From Chitinophaga caeni (GTDB lineage Bacteria; Bacteroidota; Bacteroidia; Chitinophagales; Chitinophagaceae), in the NCBI RefSeq assembly GCF_002557795.1, contig NZ_CP023777.1, forward strand, positions 2,737,001 through 2,801,000: DNA of 64,000 nt. The letters are read 5' to 3'. The notes below the pieces were generated by a model. The model saw only the letters and a list, made by a program, of their open reading frames with translations. It was not told the origin of the DNA and did no database searches. Below are positions 52,982 through 61,816 of this stretch, piece by piece. A program made the translations under genes and the position numbers. Positions within the stretch are counted from its first letter, which is position 1. Each line of letters starts with the position of its first letter.

Positions 52982-53632
52982 TCATATAAACCGCTTCTTC
53001 TTTGCCAACGCAATGGCTTCGGTTTTAGAGTGCACCTGCAATTTTTGGTAAATATTTTCGATGTGCCTGCGGACGGTTGAGGGCGAAACTATCAGGTTCT
53101 CCGCTATGGAAGTGTACGGAAGCCCTGTGGAGAGCTGTTCCAATACCTCAACTTCACGGCTTGTCAGCTTTATGGTTTCTTCCGCTTCATCGGTTTCTTC
53201 CGCCAAAGGCGAACGCAGAAGATTAAGGGCTTTCATTGCAATAGACGGGGTCATCACTGCACCGCCCTCCAACGTTTGGGTAATGGCATTATATAGCTCC
53301 TGTGGTTCGGTGTCTTTCAACAAATAGCCGTCTGCACCGGCTTGTATGGCTTTAAATATGTTTTCGTCATCGTCGAAAACCGTTAGCATAATGATTTTTA
53401 TCTGCGGATATTTTTGCTTGACCAAAGCGGTTGCTTCTATGCCGTTTTGTTTGGGCATTTCGATATCCATAAGGATAAGGTCTATCTGGCGGTTTTCATT
53501 GAGCTTGTCCATACATTCCAGACCGTTGTTGGCGGTAAAGGAAATGCTTATATCTTCAAAAAACGAAAGCTTTTCTTTTACGCTTTTTATCAGGAAATTA
53601 TTGTCGTCTATAACGGCTATACGTATTTTCAT
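52982..53632 (-). CDS. LuxR/NarL-type response regulator
   Basis: A 216-residue cytoplasmic regulator. Receiver domain with the acidic pair in VIDD, phospho-acceptor Asp56 in LILMDIEMP, threonine in IIMLTVFDD and lysine in YLLKDTEP. The C-terminal HTH (~150-200) reads LTSREVEVLEQLSTGLPYTSIAENLIVSPSTVRRHIENIYQKL. It lies 17 bp downstream of a HisKA_3-type kinase gene and is the 3'-most gene of the minus-strand cargo run, so it is probably the common partner of both kinases upstream. Confidence 0.92.
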   Translation of the reverse strand: MKIRIAVIDDNNFLIKSVKEKLSFFEDISISFTANNGLECMDKLNENRQIDLILMDIEMPKQNGIEATALVKQKYPQIKIIMLTVFDDDENIFKAIQAGADGYLLKDTEPQELYNAITQTLEGGAVMTPSIAMKALNLLRSPLAEETDEAEETIKLTSREVEVLEQLSTGLPYTSIAENLIVSPSTVRRHIENIYQKLQVHSKTEAIALAKKKRFI

Positions 53633-53649
53633 AACTAAATATTTATGGA

Positions 53650-55458
53650 TTATTTCACTCCGAACGACACACTCGTTCCTTTGTCCGGCTCTGACCGCAG
53701 GAGCAGTTCTTCGCCCAGCTCCGAAGCCCGCTTCCGCATATTCAACAGTCCGTTGCTTGCTTCCACTTCTTTTTCCACAAAGCCTTTACCGTTGTCTGTT
53801 ATTTGGAAATGGATATTGTCATCTTCTTTGCTTATCCGTATTTCTATTCGTTCGGCTTGGGCATATTTCAGGGCATTGTTGGTGGCTTCCTGTACAATGC
53901 GGAAAATGTTCAGCCCCTGCAATCCTGTGAATGCTGTATCATCCGGTATATTTTTGTCCGTTACCAACGAAATACGAATGTTGGGATAGGAATGTTTGGC
54001 TTTTTCGATAAAGTTGGCAATACGGCTTTGCAGGTCTTTGATGGTAATGCCCGACTTGTTCATTGCCCAAATGGTATCCCGAAGTTCCTGAATGGTTTCT
54101 TTGGCAAAAACACCGACATTGCTTAATCTGCCTGTCAGTTGCTCGTTTTTATCGGCAACATAGTATTTAATGGTGTCGATAGCGGAAACGATAAAGGATA
54201 GCTGTGCCCCGATATTGTCGTGTAAATCCCTTGATATAGACAGGCGTTGCTCCTGTAATTTGTTTTGGCTTTCGATTTTTTCCAATGCCAATTTCAGCTC
54301 GTTGTCTTTCTGCTGTTTGATATTTTTAAGTATCTGCTGTTTGTAGAGCAAGAAGCCAATCAGTCCGATGATAACAGCTAATGCTACCAATCCGAAAATC
54401 CATTGGTTACGGATTTTGAGGGCAAGCTCTTTTTCGGCGATTTGCTTTTCTTTTTCGGCGGTTTCGTATTTGGTACTGATTTCTTCTACATCTTTCAGTC
54501 TTTTGGTATTGTACAGGCTGTCGTTGAGTACGTTAAACGCTTTGAGGTTTTGATATGCCTTTTCATAATCGCCCAAAATCTCATAATTGTGCATTATGTT
54601 TTCGTAATTGTATTTCTGAATATCGGGGTACTTTATTTTTTCGGCTAAAGCATTGCTTTTCTCAAAGTATTCGTTGGATTTTTTTGGTTGTTTTGTCTGG
54701 TTGTAATACTCTCCCAATGCCGTATAATTCAGCATTGTGGCAAAATCATCTTTCAGCTTTTCACGGATTGCCAACGCCTCCATCAGATAACTTTCCGATT
54801 TTTTATAGTCTTTGATGAGCAGTTGGTTATAACCTAAAAATTCCAACGCATAGCCAATTCCCACACTGTCATTCCGTTGCCGTTGGATACGCAAAGATTT
54901 TTCAAAACGCTCATTGGCGGTTTTGTAATCGGAAAAATCATCCCGAAAAACTGCACCGCTTTCATTATTGATGCGGGCGATGCCCTCTAAATTATTTTCG
55001 GCTTCATATAATTTTAAAGCTTTGTCATAAAATTCCAACGACCTTTTGGATTGCTTCAGCTTGCGGTACATCCTTGCCATATCGTCATACAGCAAACCCA
55101 GCTTTTCTGTATTTTTAGTTGGCTCCAATTCTTTCAGGGCTTTGTAATAATAAACCGATGCACTATCTATATGCCCTTTCTTCATCATTGAAAGCCCGAT
55201 TAACCGCAAGAAATTGCCTCTGTTTACTTTGTCGTTTTTTTGATTGGCAAGGTCGTAACCAAACCGGGCAAGCGTTATGGTTTCATCAGATTTTGTATTG
55301 TATATTTTCATGATGCTCTTTTGGAGTATCGCTATCTGTTGGTCGTAATTCTTTTCTTGCTGTACAGATTGTACAATGCTATCCGCCATCGGGGTAGTTT
55401 GTGCAAACGCCACACCCAAAGCGGTTAAGAAAGAAAGGAATGTAAATAATAATCTCAT
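53650..55458 (-). CDS. TPR-containing sensor histidine kinase (copy 1)
   Basis: A 602-residue inner-membrane kinase. Signal peptide (LGVAFAQ), about six TPR-type helical repeats in the periplasmic part (residues ~40-320), a membrane helix (WIFGLVALAVIIGLIGFLLY, ~350-372), a coiled coil, a HisKA_3 domain with the phospho-accepting His in SISRDLHDNIGAQLSFI, and HATPase motifs EATNNALKYA, ITDNGKGF and GLLNMRKRA. Phosphorylates a NarL-type regulator such as the one downstream. Closely related to the kinase encoded immediately upstream, with 62 bp of identical DNA at the His box. Confidence 0.9.
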   Translation of the reverse strand: MRLLFTFLSFLTALGVAFAQTTPMADSIVQSVQQEKNYDQQIAILQKSIMKIYNTKSDETITLARFGYDLANQKNDKVNRGNFLRLIGLSMMKKGHIDSASVYYYKALKELEPTKNTEKLGLLYDDMARMYRKLKQSKRSLEFYDKALKLYEAENNLEGIARINNESGAVFRDDFSDYKTANERFEKSLRIQRQRNDSVGIGYALEFLGYNQLLIKDYKKSESYLMEALAIREKLKDDFATMLNYTALGEYYNQTKQPKKSNEYFEKSNALAEKIKYPDIQKYNYENIMHNYEILGDYEKAYQNLKAFNVLNDSLYNTKRLKDVEEISTKYETAEKEKQIAEKELALKIRNQWIFGLVALAVIIGLIGFLLYKQQILKNIKQQKDNELKLALEKIESQNKLQEQRLSISRDLHDNIGAQLSFIVSAIDTIKYYVADKNEQLTGRLSNVGVFAKETIQELRDTIWAMNKSGITIKDLQSRIANFIEKAKHSYPNIRISLVTDKNIPDDTAFTGLQGLNIFRIVQEATNNALKYAQAERIEIRISKEDDNIHFQITDNGKGFVEKEVEASNGLLNMRKRASELGEELLLRSEPDKGTSVSFGVK

Positions 55459-55494
55459 TGGTGCAAAATTACAAATTTTAATAGCCGTAGCCTG

Positions 55495-57528
55495 TTAAGT
55501 AGCGGTATCGTTTTGCTTATCACTCATTTCCTGCAAGGGAAAACGAAAAATTACTCGTGTATGCCCCTTTTCGGAAGTGATGTGCAATGTGCCGCCGAGT
55601 GCTTCGGCTCTGTTACGCATATTCTGCAAGCCGTTTCCGTCATACATTTCCAAAGTATCAAAGCCTTTTCCGTTGTCTTCTACCTGCATCTGCAACATAT
55701 CGCCTTGCCGGGCAAAGCTAATGCTGATGCGGGTTGCCTCGGCGTGTTTCAGGGCATTGTTTACCGCTTCCTGCAATATGCGGTAAATGTTCATCCCTGT
55801 TTTGGAATTGAATAAGAGGTCTTTGTCGTTTTCTACTTTATCGGCAAAAGACAGTGTGGTATGCGTGGTTGCCTTATTGGCGCTTTCTATGAAATTGGCG
55901 GTACGCAGTTTTAAATCGGCAATGCTGATGCATGGTCTGTTCATCGCCCAAATGGTATCCCGCAGTTCCCGAATGGTTTCTTTGGCAAAGGAGCTCATAT
56001 TTCCGAGCCTGTCCGAGAGCTTCTGGTCACGGTTTGCCATAAATTGTTTCAGCGTGTCGATAGACGAGATAATGAATGTGAGGTGTGCCCCGATATTGTC
56101 GTGTAAATCCCTTGATATAGACAGGCGTTGCTCCTGTAATTTGTTCTGTGTTTCTATTTTCTCCAATGCTAATTTGAGTTCGTTGTCTTTTTGTTGCTTG
56201 ATGTTTTTGAGCACCTGCTGTTTGTAGAGCAAGAAGCCAATCAACCCGATGATAACGGCTAATGCCGTCAGCCCGAAAATCCATAAGCTCCTGTTTTTGA
56301 GGGCAAGCTGATGGTCTGTTATTTTCGCCCGCTGTTGCAGGATAAGGTTTTCCTTTTCGGCGGTTTCGTATTTTGTTTCCAACCGAAGCACTTCCTTTGC
56401 CTGTTCTTGGCTCTGCAAACTGTCTTTGAGCTGTTGGCTGATTTTGAGGTATTTTACGGCTTGCGTGAGGTTGCCCTGCTTTTCGTGGATAGTTGCCAAC
56501 AGTTCTGCCGACTGCTGTTCTTCACGTGTAAAATCTTTCTCTTTGGCAAGATGATAATTCGCCTCTGCAATGACGTATGCGTTGGGCAGTTTGTTCCACG
56601 CAATGTATAGCTCTGCTAGCTCGTTACTGGTAATGATACGGTCTTTCGGGTCTTCGTTCTTCTGCCGGATAGCAATGGATTTTTGGTAGTATTTCTCCGA
56701 TTGGCTGTAATTTTTCAAGCCTTTGTAGGCTTCTCCGAAATTGTGGTACAGATAGCCCATCAGCCGTTCGTTGTTGTCCTCGTTCCAATATTGGGTTGCT
56801 TCGGTAGCGTAGTCGAGTGCTTTTTGGTAATCGTTGAGGTGGTTGCTGTAATTGGACATATTGTTGAGGGCAAACCCCTGATAAAAATCCTGTCCGAGTT
56901 TTTCATATATCTGTCGGGCATTACCGCAGTATTCGATACCTTTTGCGTATTCTTTGATGTAATGGAAATCGCTCCCGATATTGATGTACAGGTTTGCCAT
57001 AGCCATACTATCTTTCAGTTCTTTGGCATAGTCGAGGGCTTTCAGCTCGTATTCGATGGCTTGGCGGTGGTCGTTCGACAATCCGTAGGAGTTGCCATAG
57101 GTCTGGTACATTTTGAGCAGATACCCTTTGTCGCCCAATTTTGTTGCCAAAGGGTCTATTTCTTTCAGCAGTCGGATAGAGTTATCGTAATCGCCTTTTT
57201 CGTACAGCACAATGGCATTTAGTATGGCGATATCCACGTCCATATAATCCGATTGGAGGGTCTGGGCAATTTCCTTTGCCTTGTTTACATAAGCGATTGA
57301 GCTGTCGCTATTGATAAAACGGTATTCTTCGGCTATCTGGGTCAGTATATCGCATTTGGCGGAGTCTGCCTCCGCTTGTACGAATGCTGTATGCAGACTG
57401 TCTATTTTTTCTTTCAGCTGGGCGAATGCCCCCGATGACAGAGTAAGAAAAAACAATACCACAAAAGACCTGACGATACCTGTCGGTATCGCAAAACAAT
57501 TGGGGCGGATTGTTGTGCTTCGCTTCAT
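55495..57528 (-). CDS. TPR-containing sensor histidine kinase (copy 2)
   Basis: A 677-residue paralogue of the next kinase gene. Signal peptide (LSSGAFAQ), TPR repeats at ~30-380 (with ALNNMSNYSNHLNDYQKALDYATEA, YLYHNFGEAYKGLKNYSQSEKYYQKSI), a membrane helix (WIFGLTALAVIIGLIGFLLY), a HisKA_3 domain with SISRDLHDNIGAHLTFI, and HATPase boxes EAVNNALKHAEA, VEDNGKGFD and GLQNMRNRAEALGG. The cytoplasmic halves are much more alike than the TPR sensor halves, so the two may read different signals into one response regulator. The gap to copy 1 is 36 bp, with no regulator gene of its own. Confidence 0.9.
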   Translation of the reverse strand: MKRSTTIRPNCFAIPTGIVRSFVVLFFLTLSSGAFAQLKEKIDSLHTAFVQAEADSAKCDILTQIAEEYRFINSDSSIAYVNKAKEIAQTLQSDYMDVDIAILNAIVLYEKGDYDNSIRLLKEIDPLATKLGDKGYLLKMYQTYGNSYGLSNDHRQAIEYELKALDYAKELKDSMAMANLYINIGSDFHYIKEYAKGIEYCGNARQIYEKLGQDFYQGFALNNMSNYSNHLNDYQKALDYATEATQYWNEDNNERLMGYLYHNFGEAYKGLKNYSQSEKYYQKSIAIRQKNEDPKDRIITSNELAELYIAWNKLPNAYVIAEANYHLAKEKDFTREEQQSAELLATIHEKQGNLTQAVKYLKISQQLKDSLQSQEQAKEVLRLETKYETAEKENLILQQRAKITDHQLALKNRSLWIFGLTALAVIIGLIGFLLYKQQVLKNIKQQKDNELKLALEKIETQNKLQEQRLSISRDLHDNIGAHLTFIISSIDTLKQFMANRDQKLSDRLGNMSSFAKETIRELRDTIWAMNRPCISIADLKLRTANFIESANKATTHTTLSFADKVENDKDLLFNSKTGMNIYRILQEAVNNALKHAEATRISISFARQGDMLQMQVEDNGKGFDTLEMYDGNGLQNMRNRAEALGGTLHITSEKGHTRVIFRFPLQEMSDKQNDTAT

Positions 57529-57570
57529 TGATAGTGGAATATGCAGTAAATTTATTAAATTAATTCAAGG

Positions 57571-57912
57571 TTATGTCTCATACCGCTCTATTTTCAATAA
57601 GTTTAATGTGGAGTGAAGTACTTTTTTAAAGTTTCCTGTGAGCATTTCCGATAGTTCTTCCTGTGGTTGCTCCGTTGGAAATTTCTCTTCCATCTCGGTC
57701 AGCCGTTTGTTTATTAGCGTATTTATTTGTTGCTCCATTTCGAAGACTTTTCTTGTATTTTCCTTTAATTCCAAATGGTTTTGAAATTCGTTCGAGTGTA
57801 TATTTTTCGAGATGTGCAGACTACTATAAGTATCAAAATATTTTTGAAGCAACCACACAATGACCAACAATAGACCAATGATAAAGACAAATAATAAGGC
57901 TAAAGCTATCAT
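57571..57912 (-). CDS. Small membrane-anchored coiled-coil protein, unknown
   Basis: A 113-residue protein with a single N-terminal membrane helix (LALLFVFIIGLLLVIVWLL) and a charged, probably helical C-terminal part (VFEMEQQINTLINKRLTEMEEKF). No family recognised. It starts 1 bp after the stop of the upstream gene and lies 42 bp before kinase copy 2, so it belongs to the same transcript. It might be an accessory of the kinases or of the exported proteins. Confidence 0.6.
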   Translation of the reverse strand: MIALALLFVFIIGLLLVIVWLLQKYFDTYSSLHISKNIHSNEFQNHLELKENTRKVFEMEQQINTLINKRLTEMEEKFPTEQPQEELSEMLTGNFKKVLHSTLNLLKIERYET

Positions 57913-57913
57913 A

Positions 57914-58966
57914 CTACATTGTTTTGTTATTTCTTTTAATCTTTCTCCATTTTACAATTGCCCAGATAACGATGGCTACTACAATAATTCCGATAATGAA
58001 CGGTGCGTAAATCACAAAAAGTGTAAGCAATCCGGGAAATGATCCTAAAAATGTACTTTCTACTTCGTAAGGATTTTTTGAGGGTACAGTTGTGTAGTTG
58101 AGGCTTTGTAGATTTTTACTGCTTAATTCATCAACCTTTGCGAATAGCCTTTCGGATTGGACAATGCTGTTTTCGTACTGGAAATTTTCTATCCAATTGG
58201 AATAAGTTACAATTAAATTGTCTTTGGGTGTAGGGGAAAAATTTGTTTTGTTTCCCCAAAAAATATGCTCGCTTTCATTGTATTGAAAACCGAAATTATC
58301 CGACAAACCTTTCACATCTTTTTGCTGTAAACCGTCCATTAGCTGAACATAGAAACTTCCTTTTTCAATCGGATTTTTCCAAACGCTTCCGCTTTCAAGG
58401 AGATAAATAAAAGCATTGTAGTTTTCCTTTTCATATCCTTTTCTGACAATGCCATTATTAGTATTGACGATAAAATATACTGCTACGTTTTTGGTTTCGT
58501 CGGGCAAAAATTCCATTTGCCATACTTTCCAGTTATCACTAAAACTGTTTATTTTTCCATATTCTCTGTTCGGTTCTTCGACTAATGACAGCCAAATTGC
58601 ATTGGCTTTAATTTTGAACTGATTGAGTTGGTCAATTTGTACCTGGTTTAAATCCACATCGCCACCCGAATAAATTCCGTTTACGGGATAACCCATTTTA
58701 AAATTGAGCTTTTCGGAAGTGGTGTTTTTAAAAATATATTCGCCTTTTACCACCGCATAGCCTTTGTAGAGCTGTATGTAGATACGTTCCTGTTGCATCT
58801 GCACTTTTTTGAACGTCAGGCTGTCTTCGGGATAGAGCATCGTATAGACCGTACCGCCTGCGTTCCATACGCCGGGCTGTGAGGCGTTGGCAAACACTTT
58901 TTGAGATGTGGCAACAACAATCAGAAAAAGTGCCGTTACTAAAAATTTATGTATTATCGTTTTCAT
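57914..58966 (-). CDS. Exported protein with a C-terminal membrane anchor, unknown
   Basis: About 350 residues from the ATG at 58966 (MKTIIHKFLVTALFL), which gives a good signal peptide (KVFANASQPG); the longer frame adds 45 residues antisense to the next gene. The body is beta-rich (FKKVQMQQERIYIQLYKGYAVVKGEYIFKN, GYPVNGIYSGGDVDL). Its style recalls DUF4424-type periplasmic proteins, but I do not claim membership. A C-terminal membrane helix (FVIYAPFIIGIIVVAIVIWAI) is followed by a basic tail KWRKIKRNNK, so the protein is held in the inner membrane facing the periplasm. Confidence 0.6.
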   Translation of the reverse strand: MKTIIHKFLVTALFLIVVATSQKVFANASQPGVWNAGGTVYTMLYPEDSLTFKKVQMQQERIYIQLYKGYAVVKGEYIFKNTTSEKLNFKMGYPVNGIYSGGDVDLNQVQIDQLNQFKIKANAIWLSLVEEPNREYGKINSFSDNWKVWQMEFLPDETKNVAVYFIVNTNNGIVRKGYEKENYNAFIYLLESGSVWKNPIEKGSFYVQLMDGLQQKDVKGLSDNFGFQYNESEHIFWGNKTNFSPTPKDNLIVTYSNWIENFQYENSIVQSERLFAKVDELSSKNLQSLNYTTVPSKNPYEVESTFLGSFPGLLTLFVIYAPFIIGIIVVAIVIWAIVKWRKIKRNNKTM

Positions 58967-58979
58967 ACCGTTATGTGTT

Positions 58980-60017
58980 TTAAGGTAATTTGGTTTGCTC
59001 CAACATCGCTTCAAATAGATGTAGCTTTTTATGACTGAACTCTGTTGTACCGGTGGTCTTTCCGTCAGTAAATTCTGTTTTGAAAAAACCGATACCGGCA
59101 ATGTTTCCGGCTTTCAAATCTACTTCGGCTTCGGCTGTGATGTTGTTGTTTTCGTCACGCAGGTACAGCACCATCCGGTAAGGCTTTAGCTCTTTTGGGT
59201 TTTTCTTGTATGCCTGTAAAGTTTGTTCGGAATAGGCTTGTAAATCAAAAGGCAGATTATCGTTTGGTGCTTCTTTGTCAAATCGCAAAATGCCTTTCAA
59301 TAGTTTATTTTGTGCGGTGCTGTCTTCGATGAGCTTAAACTTGATTTCGCCGGAATGATGAGCCATCGCATCTTTGAGGTAAGCCGTAGCATAGAAATAG
59401 CTTTGTGGTTCTACGAAAGACAGTATTTCCTTGTCTTCGAGGTAGAAATAGTTGGTTACGATGTCGGCTTCGTTCGGCACTTTTTGCCGATGAATTTCTT
59501 TGTGCAATTTTCCTTTGGCAGAATAATAACGCTCCGTAACAGACTGCGTACCGTCTATGTCGGCTTCTATTTCGGTCAATAAACTGTCTTTGTAGCGGAA
59601 TTTGATATGGCTTTTGCTTCCGCCTTTGAAATGGATTTTTTCTTCGGTAATTCTGCTCTGCTTGTCGTAAACGTAGGTATAAGTCCTGTTCAGGTACGGA
59701 TTGCTGTGTGTCCACACTTGTTTATGCAAATGCCCCTGTTTGTACGTACTTTGGGATTTTGCCCAACTTTCGTCCAAAAAACTTTTGTTTTCGTAGCTTT
59801 CGATATTGCCGTTGGTATTGAATGCTTGGGTTACTTTTTCTACTTCTTCTACATTTTTCACGCTACTGTCATTGTCGTACTCAATGCTGTAATACATTTG
59901 CGTTACTTTGTTCAACGGCTTGGAATAGCCGTAATCTTGATACGTGATGTCTGGCAAGGTTTGGGCAAATGCAGAAGTATAGCTTATGATTAAAAAGATA
60001 AGTATCAGGTTTTTCAT
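58980..60017 (-). CDS. Exported YD-repeat-like protein, unknown (paralogue A)
   Basis: A 345-residue protein with signal peptide (YTSAFAQ). After it comes LPDITYQDYGYSKPLNKVTQMYY, then degenerate tyrosine-aspartate repeats (YTYVYDKQSRITEEKIHFKGG, HIKFRYKDSLLTEIEAD, ERYYSAKGKLHKEIH) like those of RHS/YD proteins, and a C-terminal ~130-residue segment without repeats. The opening motif recurs in the protein encoded at 61817-62764 (LPKTSWQSFGYQKQPDHIKRAYY), so the two are paralogues. No toxin domain or catalytic motif seen. Role unknown. Confidence 0.6.
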   Translation of the reverse strand: MKNLILIFLIISYTSAFAQTLPDITYQDYGYSKPLNKVTQMYYSIEYDNDSSVKNVEEVEKVTQAFNTNGNIESYENKSFLDESWAKSQSTYKQGHLHKQVWTHSNPYLNRTYTYVYDKQSRITEEKIHFKGGSKSHIKFRYKDSLLTEIEADIDGTQSVTERYYSAKGKLHKEIHRQKVPNEADIVTNYFYLEDKEILSFVEPQSYFYATAYLKDAMAHHSGEIKFKLIEDSTAQNKLLKGILRFDKEAPNDNLPFDLQAYSEQTLQAYKKNPKELKPYRMVLYLRDENNNITAEAEVDLKAGNIAGIGFFKTEFTDGKTTGTTEFSHKKLHLFEAMLEQTKLP

Positions 60018-60032
60018 TTTGTTTTTATTTTT

Positions 60033-60077
60033 TTAACCACATAGGCACATAGTTTTTCTATGTTTCTACGTGGTTAA
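60033..60077. repeat. Long palindrome inside the cargo run
   Basis: Arms TTAACCAC...CACATAG and CTATG...GTGGTTAA form a 20-position stem (two mismatches, one G-U) around a TTTTT loop. It covers the intergenic gap between two cargo genes and includes the stop codon of the upstream one. Palindromes of the type AACCACATAG...CTATGTGGTT are, to my knowledge, scattered through Flavobacteria genomes. It may also act as an attenuator or mRNA stabiliser. Confidence 0.7.
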
Positions 60078-60607
60078 TCATTTTTTATTTCAGGCATTTT
60101 ATCGAGGTTGTTCAACGCTTCCCGAAGCTGTTCTTTGGTTATTGTTTTGGCTGGTTTGATTAAGCGGACAAGGCTTTTGACCAAAACATTGTAAAGGTCT
60201 GCATACATTTCTCTAATGGCTTCATCTTTTGAGTTCAAGGAAAAAACCGCCATATTCCCATTGGGATACGTAGCTATAATTTGGTCTATGGTAATTTTGA
60301 AATAGGGAATTAAAAACTGATAATGAATTTGAGCATCTATTTCTCCTCCGTTTTCGTGTTTATATCGCCAAAGAATGGTGTAATCATTTTCTGATGCGAT
60401 GTGGCTGTTTTGTTTAATGTAACCAGCCATTAAAAGTAAGGCTTCATAATTTTGAATATCTTTCTGCATAGTTTCAAAATTTTGCCCTTTGTGGTAATAG
60501 CCGTACAGCTCCGTAGTGGGAGTAGTGGCAATCTTACTTTGGGCAAATGCCGAAGTGCAGAATGCCAAAGAAAAAGCTATTGCGATATGTTTGAGGATTG
60601 GTTTCAT
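60074..60607 (-). CDS. Small exported protein, unknown
   Basis: 177 residues from the ATG at 60607 (MKPILKHIAIAFSLAF), signal peptide ending near CTSAFAQ. The mature part is mixed alpha/beta with no recognised domain (NFETMQKDIQNYEALLLMAGYI, YTILWRYKHENGGEIDAQIHYQFLIPYF). A C-terminal helical stretch runs TKEQLREALNNLDKMPE. It begins 1 bp after the stop of the upstream gene, so translation is likely coupled. Role unknown. Confidence 0.6.
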   Translation of the reverse strand: MKPILKHIAIAFSLAFCTSAFAQSKIATTPTTELYGYYHKGQNFETMQKDIQNYEALLLMAGYIKQNSHIASENDYTILWRYKHENGGEIDAQIHYQFLIPYFKITIDQIIATYPNGNMAVFSLNSKDEAIREMYADLYNVLVKSLVRLIKPAKTITKEQLREALNNLDKMPEIKND

Positions 60608-60608
60608 T

Positions 60609-61793
60609 TTATTGAACAAGATTGATAAATTGTGGATGAACAATGCCTGTTTTTGCGAGATTATAGATACCTACACGGTACTTTCTACCATTAACATTGT
60701 TTATCAAAAAATTTCTGTCGTTTTCCTTTGTTATTTTCCAATTGGTTTTTGGCTGAATTTTTCCTTTTTCGGCAACTACCATTTGTCCATTCTCTTTAAA
60801 CACAATGAATATATTACTATTGCTACCCAATGCATCACTATTGGAAAAAGCGTGTGTTGCGGTTTCGTTTTGTTTGGGAAATGCGATGGACGAGATTTCA
60901 AACATCAACCCTTTTTCTTTTAACAATAAAACACTATTTTTTTCTCTGGATACAATCAGGTCATATTCTTGTGGTTTTAACGTTTTTCCTTCAAACACAA
61001 ATTTTTGTTCGTCATTGGATATTGTGGTATAAATGTATCTTCCACGTAATCTAAACATAGGATATTTGCCATTAGTATTCGGTTTCTCTGTATCGTGAAC
61101 ATAGAAGTAATAGTCTTCATTCGTTCTGTAATAACATTTTATTCCTTTATTAGCGTACCCAGAGGTTGGTTGATGGTATTTGGGGTCTTGAATGCGTTTG
61201 TCTTTTTGATAAAAATAATAAACGCCATTACTGACTTCTTTTACATATAACGGTAAACTTGAATTAAACGAAGCTCCCTGTTTTTCGGCTATTTCATTTT
61301 GAACATTAGTTTGCTTGGAGGTATTTGAGCCTGTCGTTGTGGAGGTGGTTTGCTTGGAAGTGGTGTTATTTTTTATCTCTAAATATTTAAAAAGGTCTAA
61401 AATGAAGTTTTCGATTGCGACATTGTATATTTTGTTATCATTATCACTTTTACCTTTAATAATAGGATTTGAACCAACCGTGATATATTTGAGTTTTACG
61501 GTTAAGCTCTTATCTCCAACCAAATAATCTAATGCAATGACAATATCTCCTTGTGACGATTTAATTGTCCAGGTACCGGAGAGAAAGTCCGGCTTTTCTT
61601 CGAGGTTCAAAAACGTAGCACCGGCTTTATTTTTGATGTTGATGTAACTGTTTATTTTGTGCAAAACAACTTCTTTACTGCTCAATCCATTGTCGTAATC
61701 ATATCGTCCGTTATAATATCGGGTTTCTGTGGTTTGCCCAAATGTGGCAATGCTTGTAAACAGTACAAGCAAAAGTGTGATTGTTGTTTTCAT
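60609..61793 (-). CDS. Exported protein, unknown
   Basis: A 394-residue protein with signal peptide (SIATFGQTTE). An N-terminal domain (~20-135) with ETRYYNGRYDYDNGLSSKEVV is followed by a Thr/Ser/Gln-rich low-complexity linker (~145-165) and a second, beta-rich domain (~170-394) of repeated hydrophobic strands (GVYYFYQKDKRIQDPKYH, YYFYVHDTEKPNTNGKYPMFRLRGRYIY). No family recognised. Gap to the upstream gene is 23 bp. Confidence 0.6.
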   Translation of the reverse strand: MKTTITLLLVLFTSIATFGQTTETRYYNGRYDYDNGLSSKEVVLHKINSYINIKNKAGATFLNLEEKPDFLSGTWTIKSSQGDIVIALDYLVGDKSLTVKLKYITVGSNPIIKGKSDNDNKIYNVAIENFILDLFKYLEIKNNTTSKQTTSTTTGSNTSKQTNVQNEIAEKQGASFNSSLPLYVKEVSNGVYYFYQKDKRIQDPKYHQPTSGYANKGIKCYYRTNEDYYFYVHDTEKPNTNGKYPMFRLRGRYIYTTISNDEQKFVFEGKTLKPQEYDLIVSREKNSVLLLKEKGLMFEISSIAFPKQNETATHAFSNSDALGSNSNIFIVFKENGQMVVAEKGKIQPKTNWKITKENDRNFLINNVNGRKYRVGIYNLAKTGIVHPQFINLVQ

Positions 61794-61816
61794 TATAATT
61801 ATATTTCGGATGGTTG

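Noticed and set aside
52862..53080. 72-codon frame after mobA as the start of a relaxase gene
   Set aside because: It has none of the relaxase N-terminal motifs and runs into the convergent response regulator gene.
55119..57222. Several plus-strand frames up to 179 codons over the kinase genes
   Set aside because: Antisense shadows of well-supported kinase genes.
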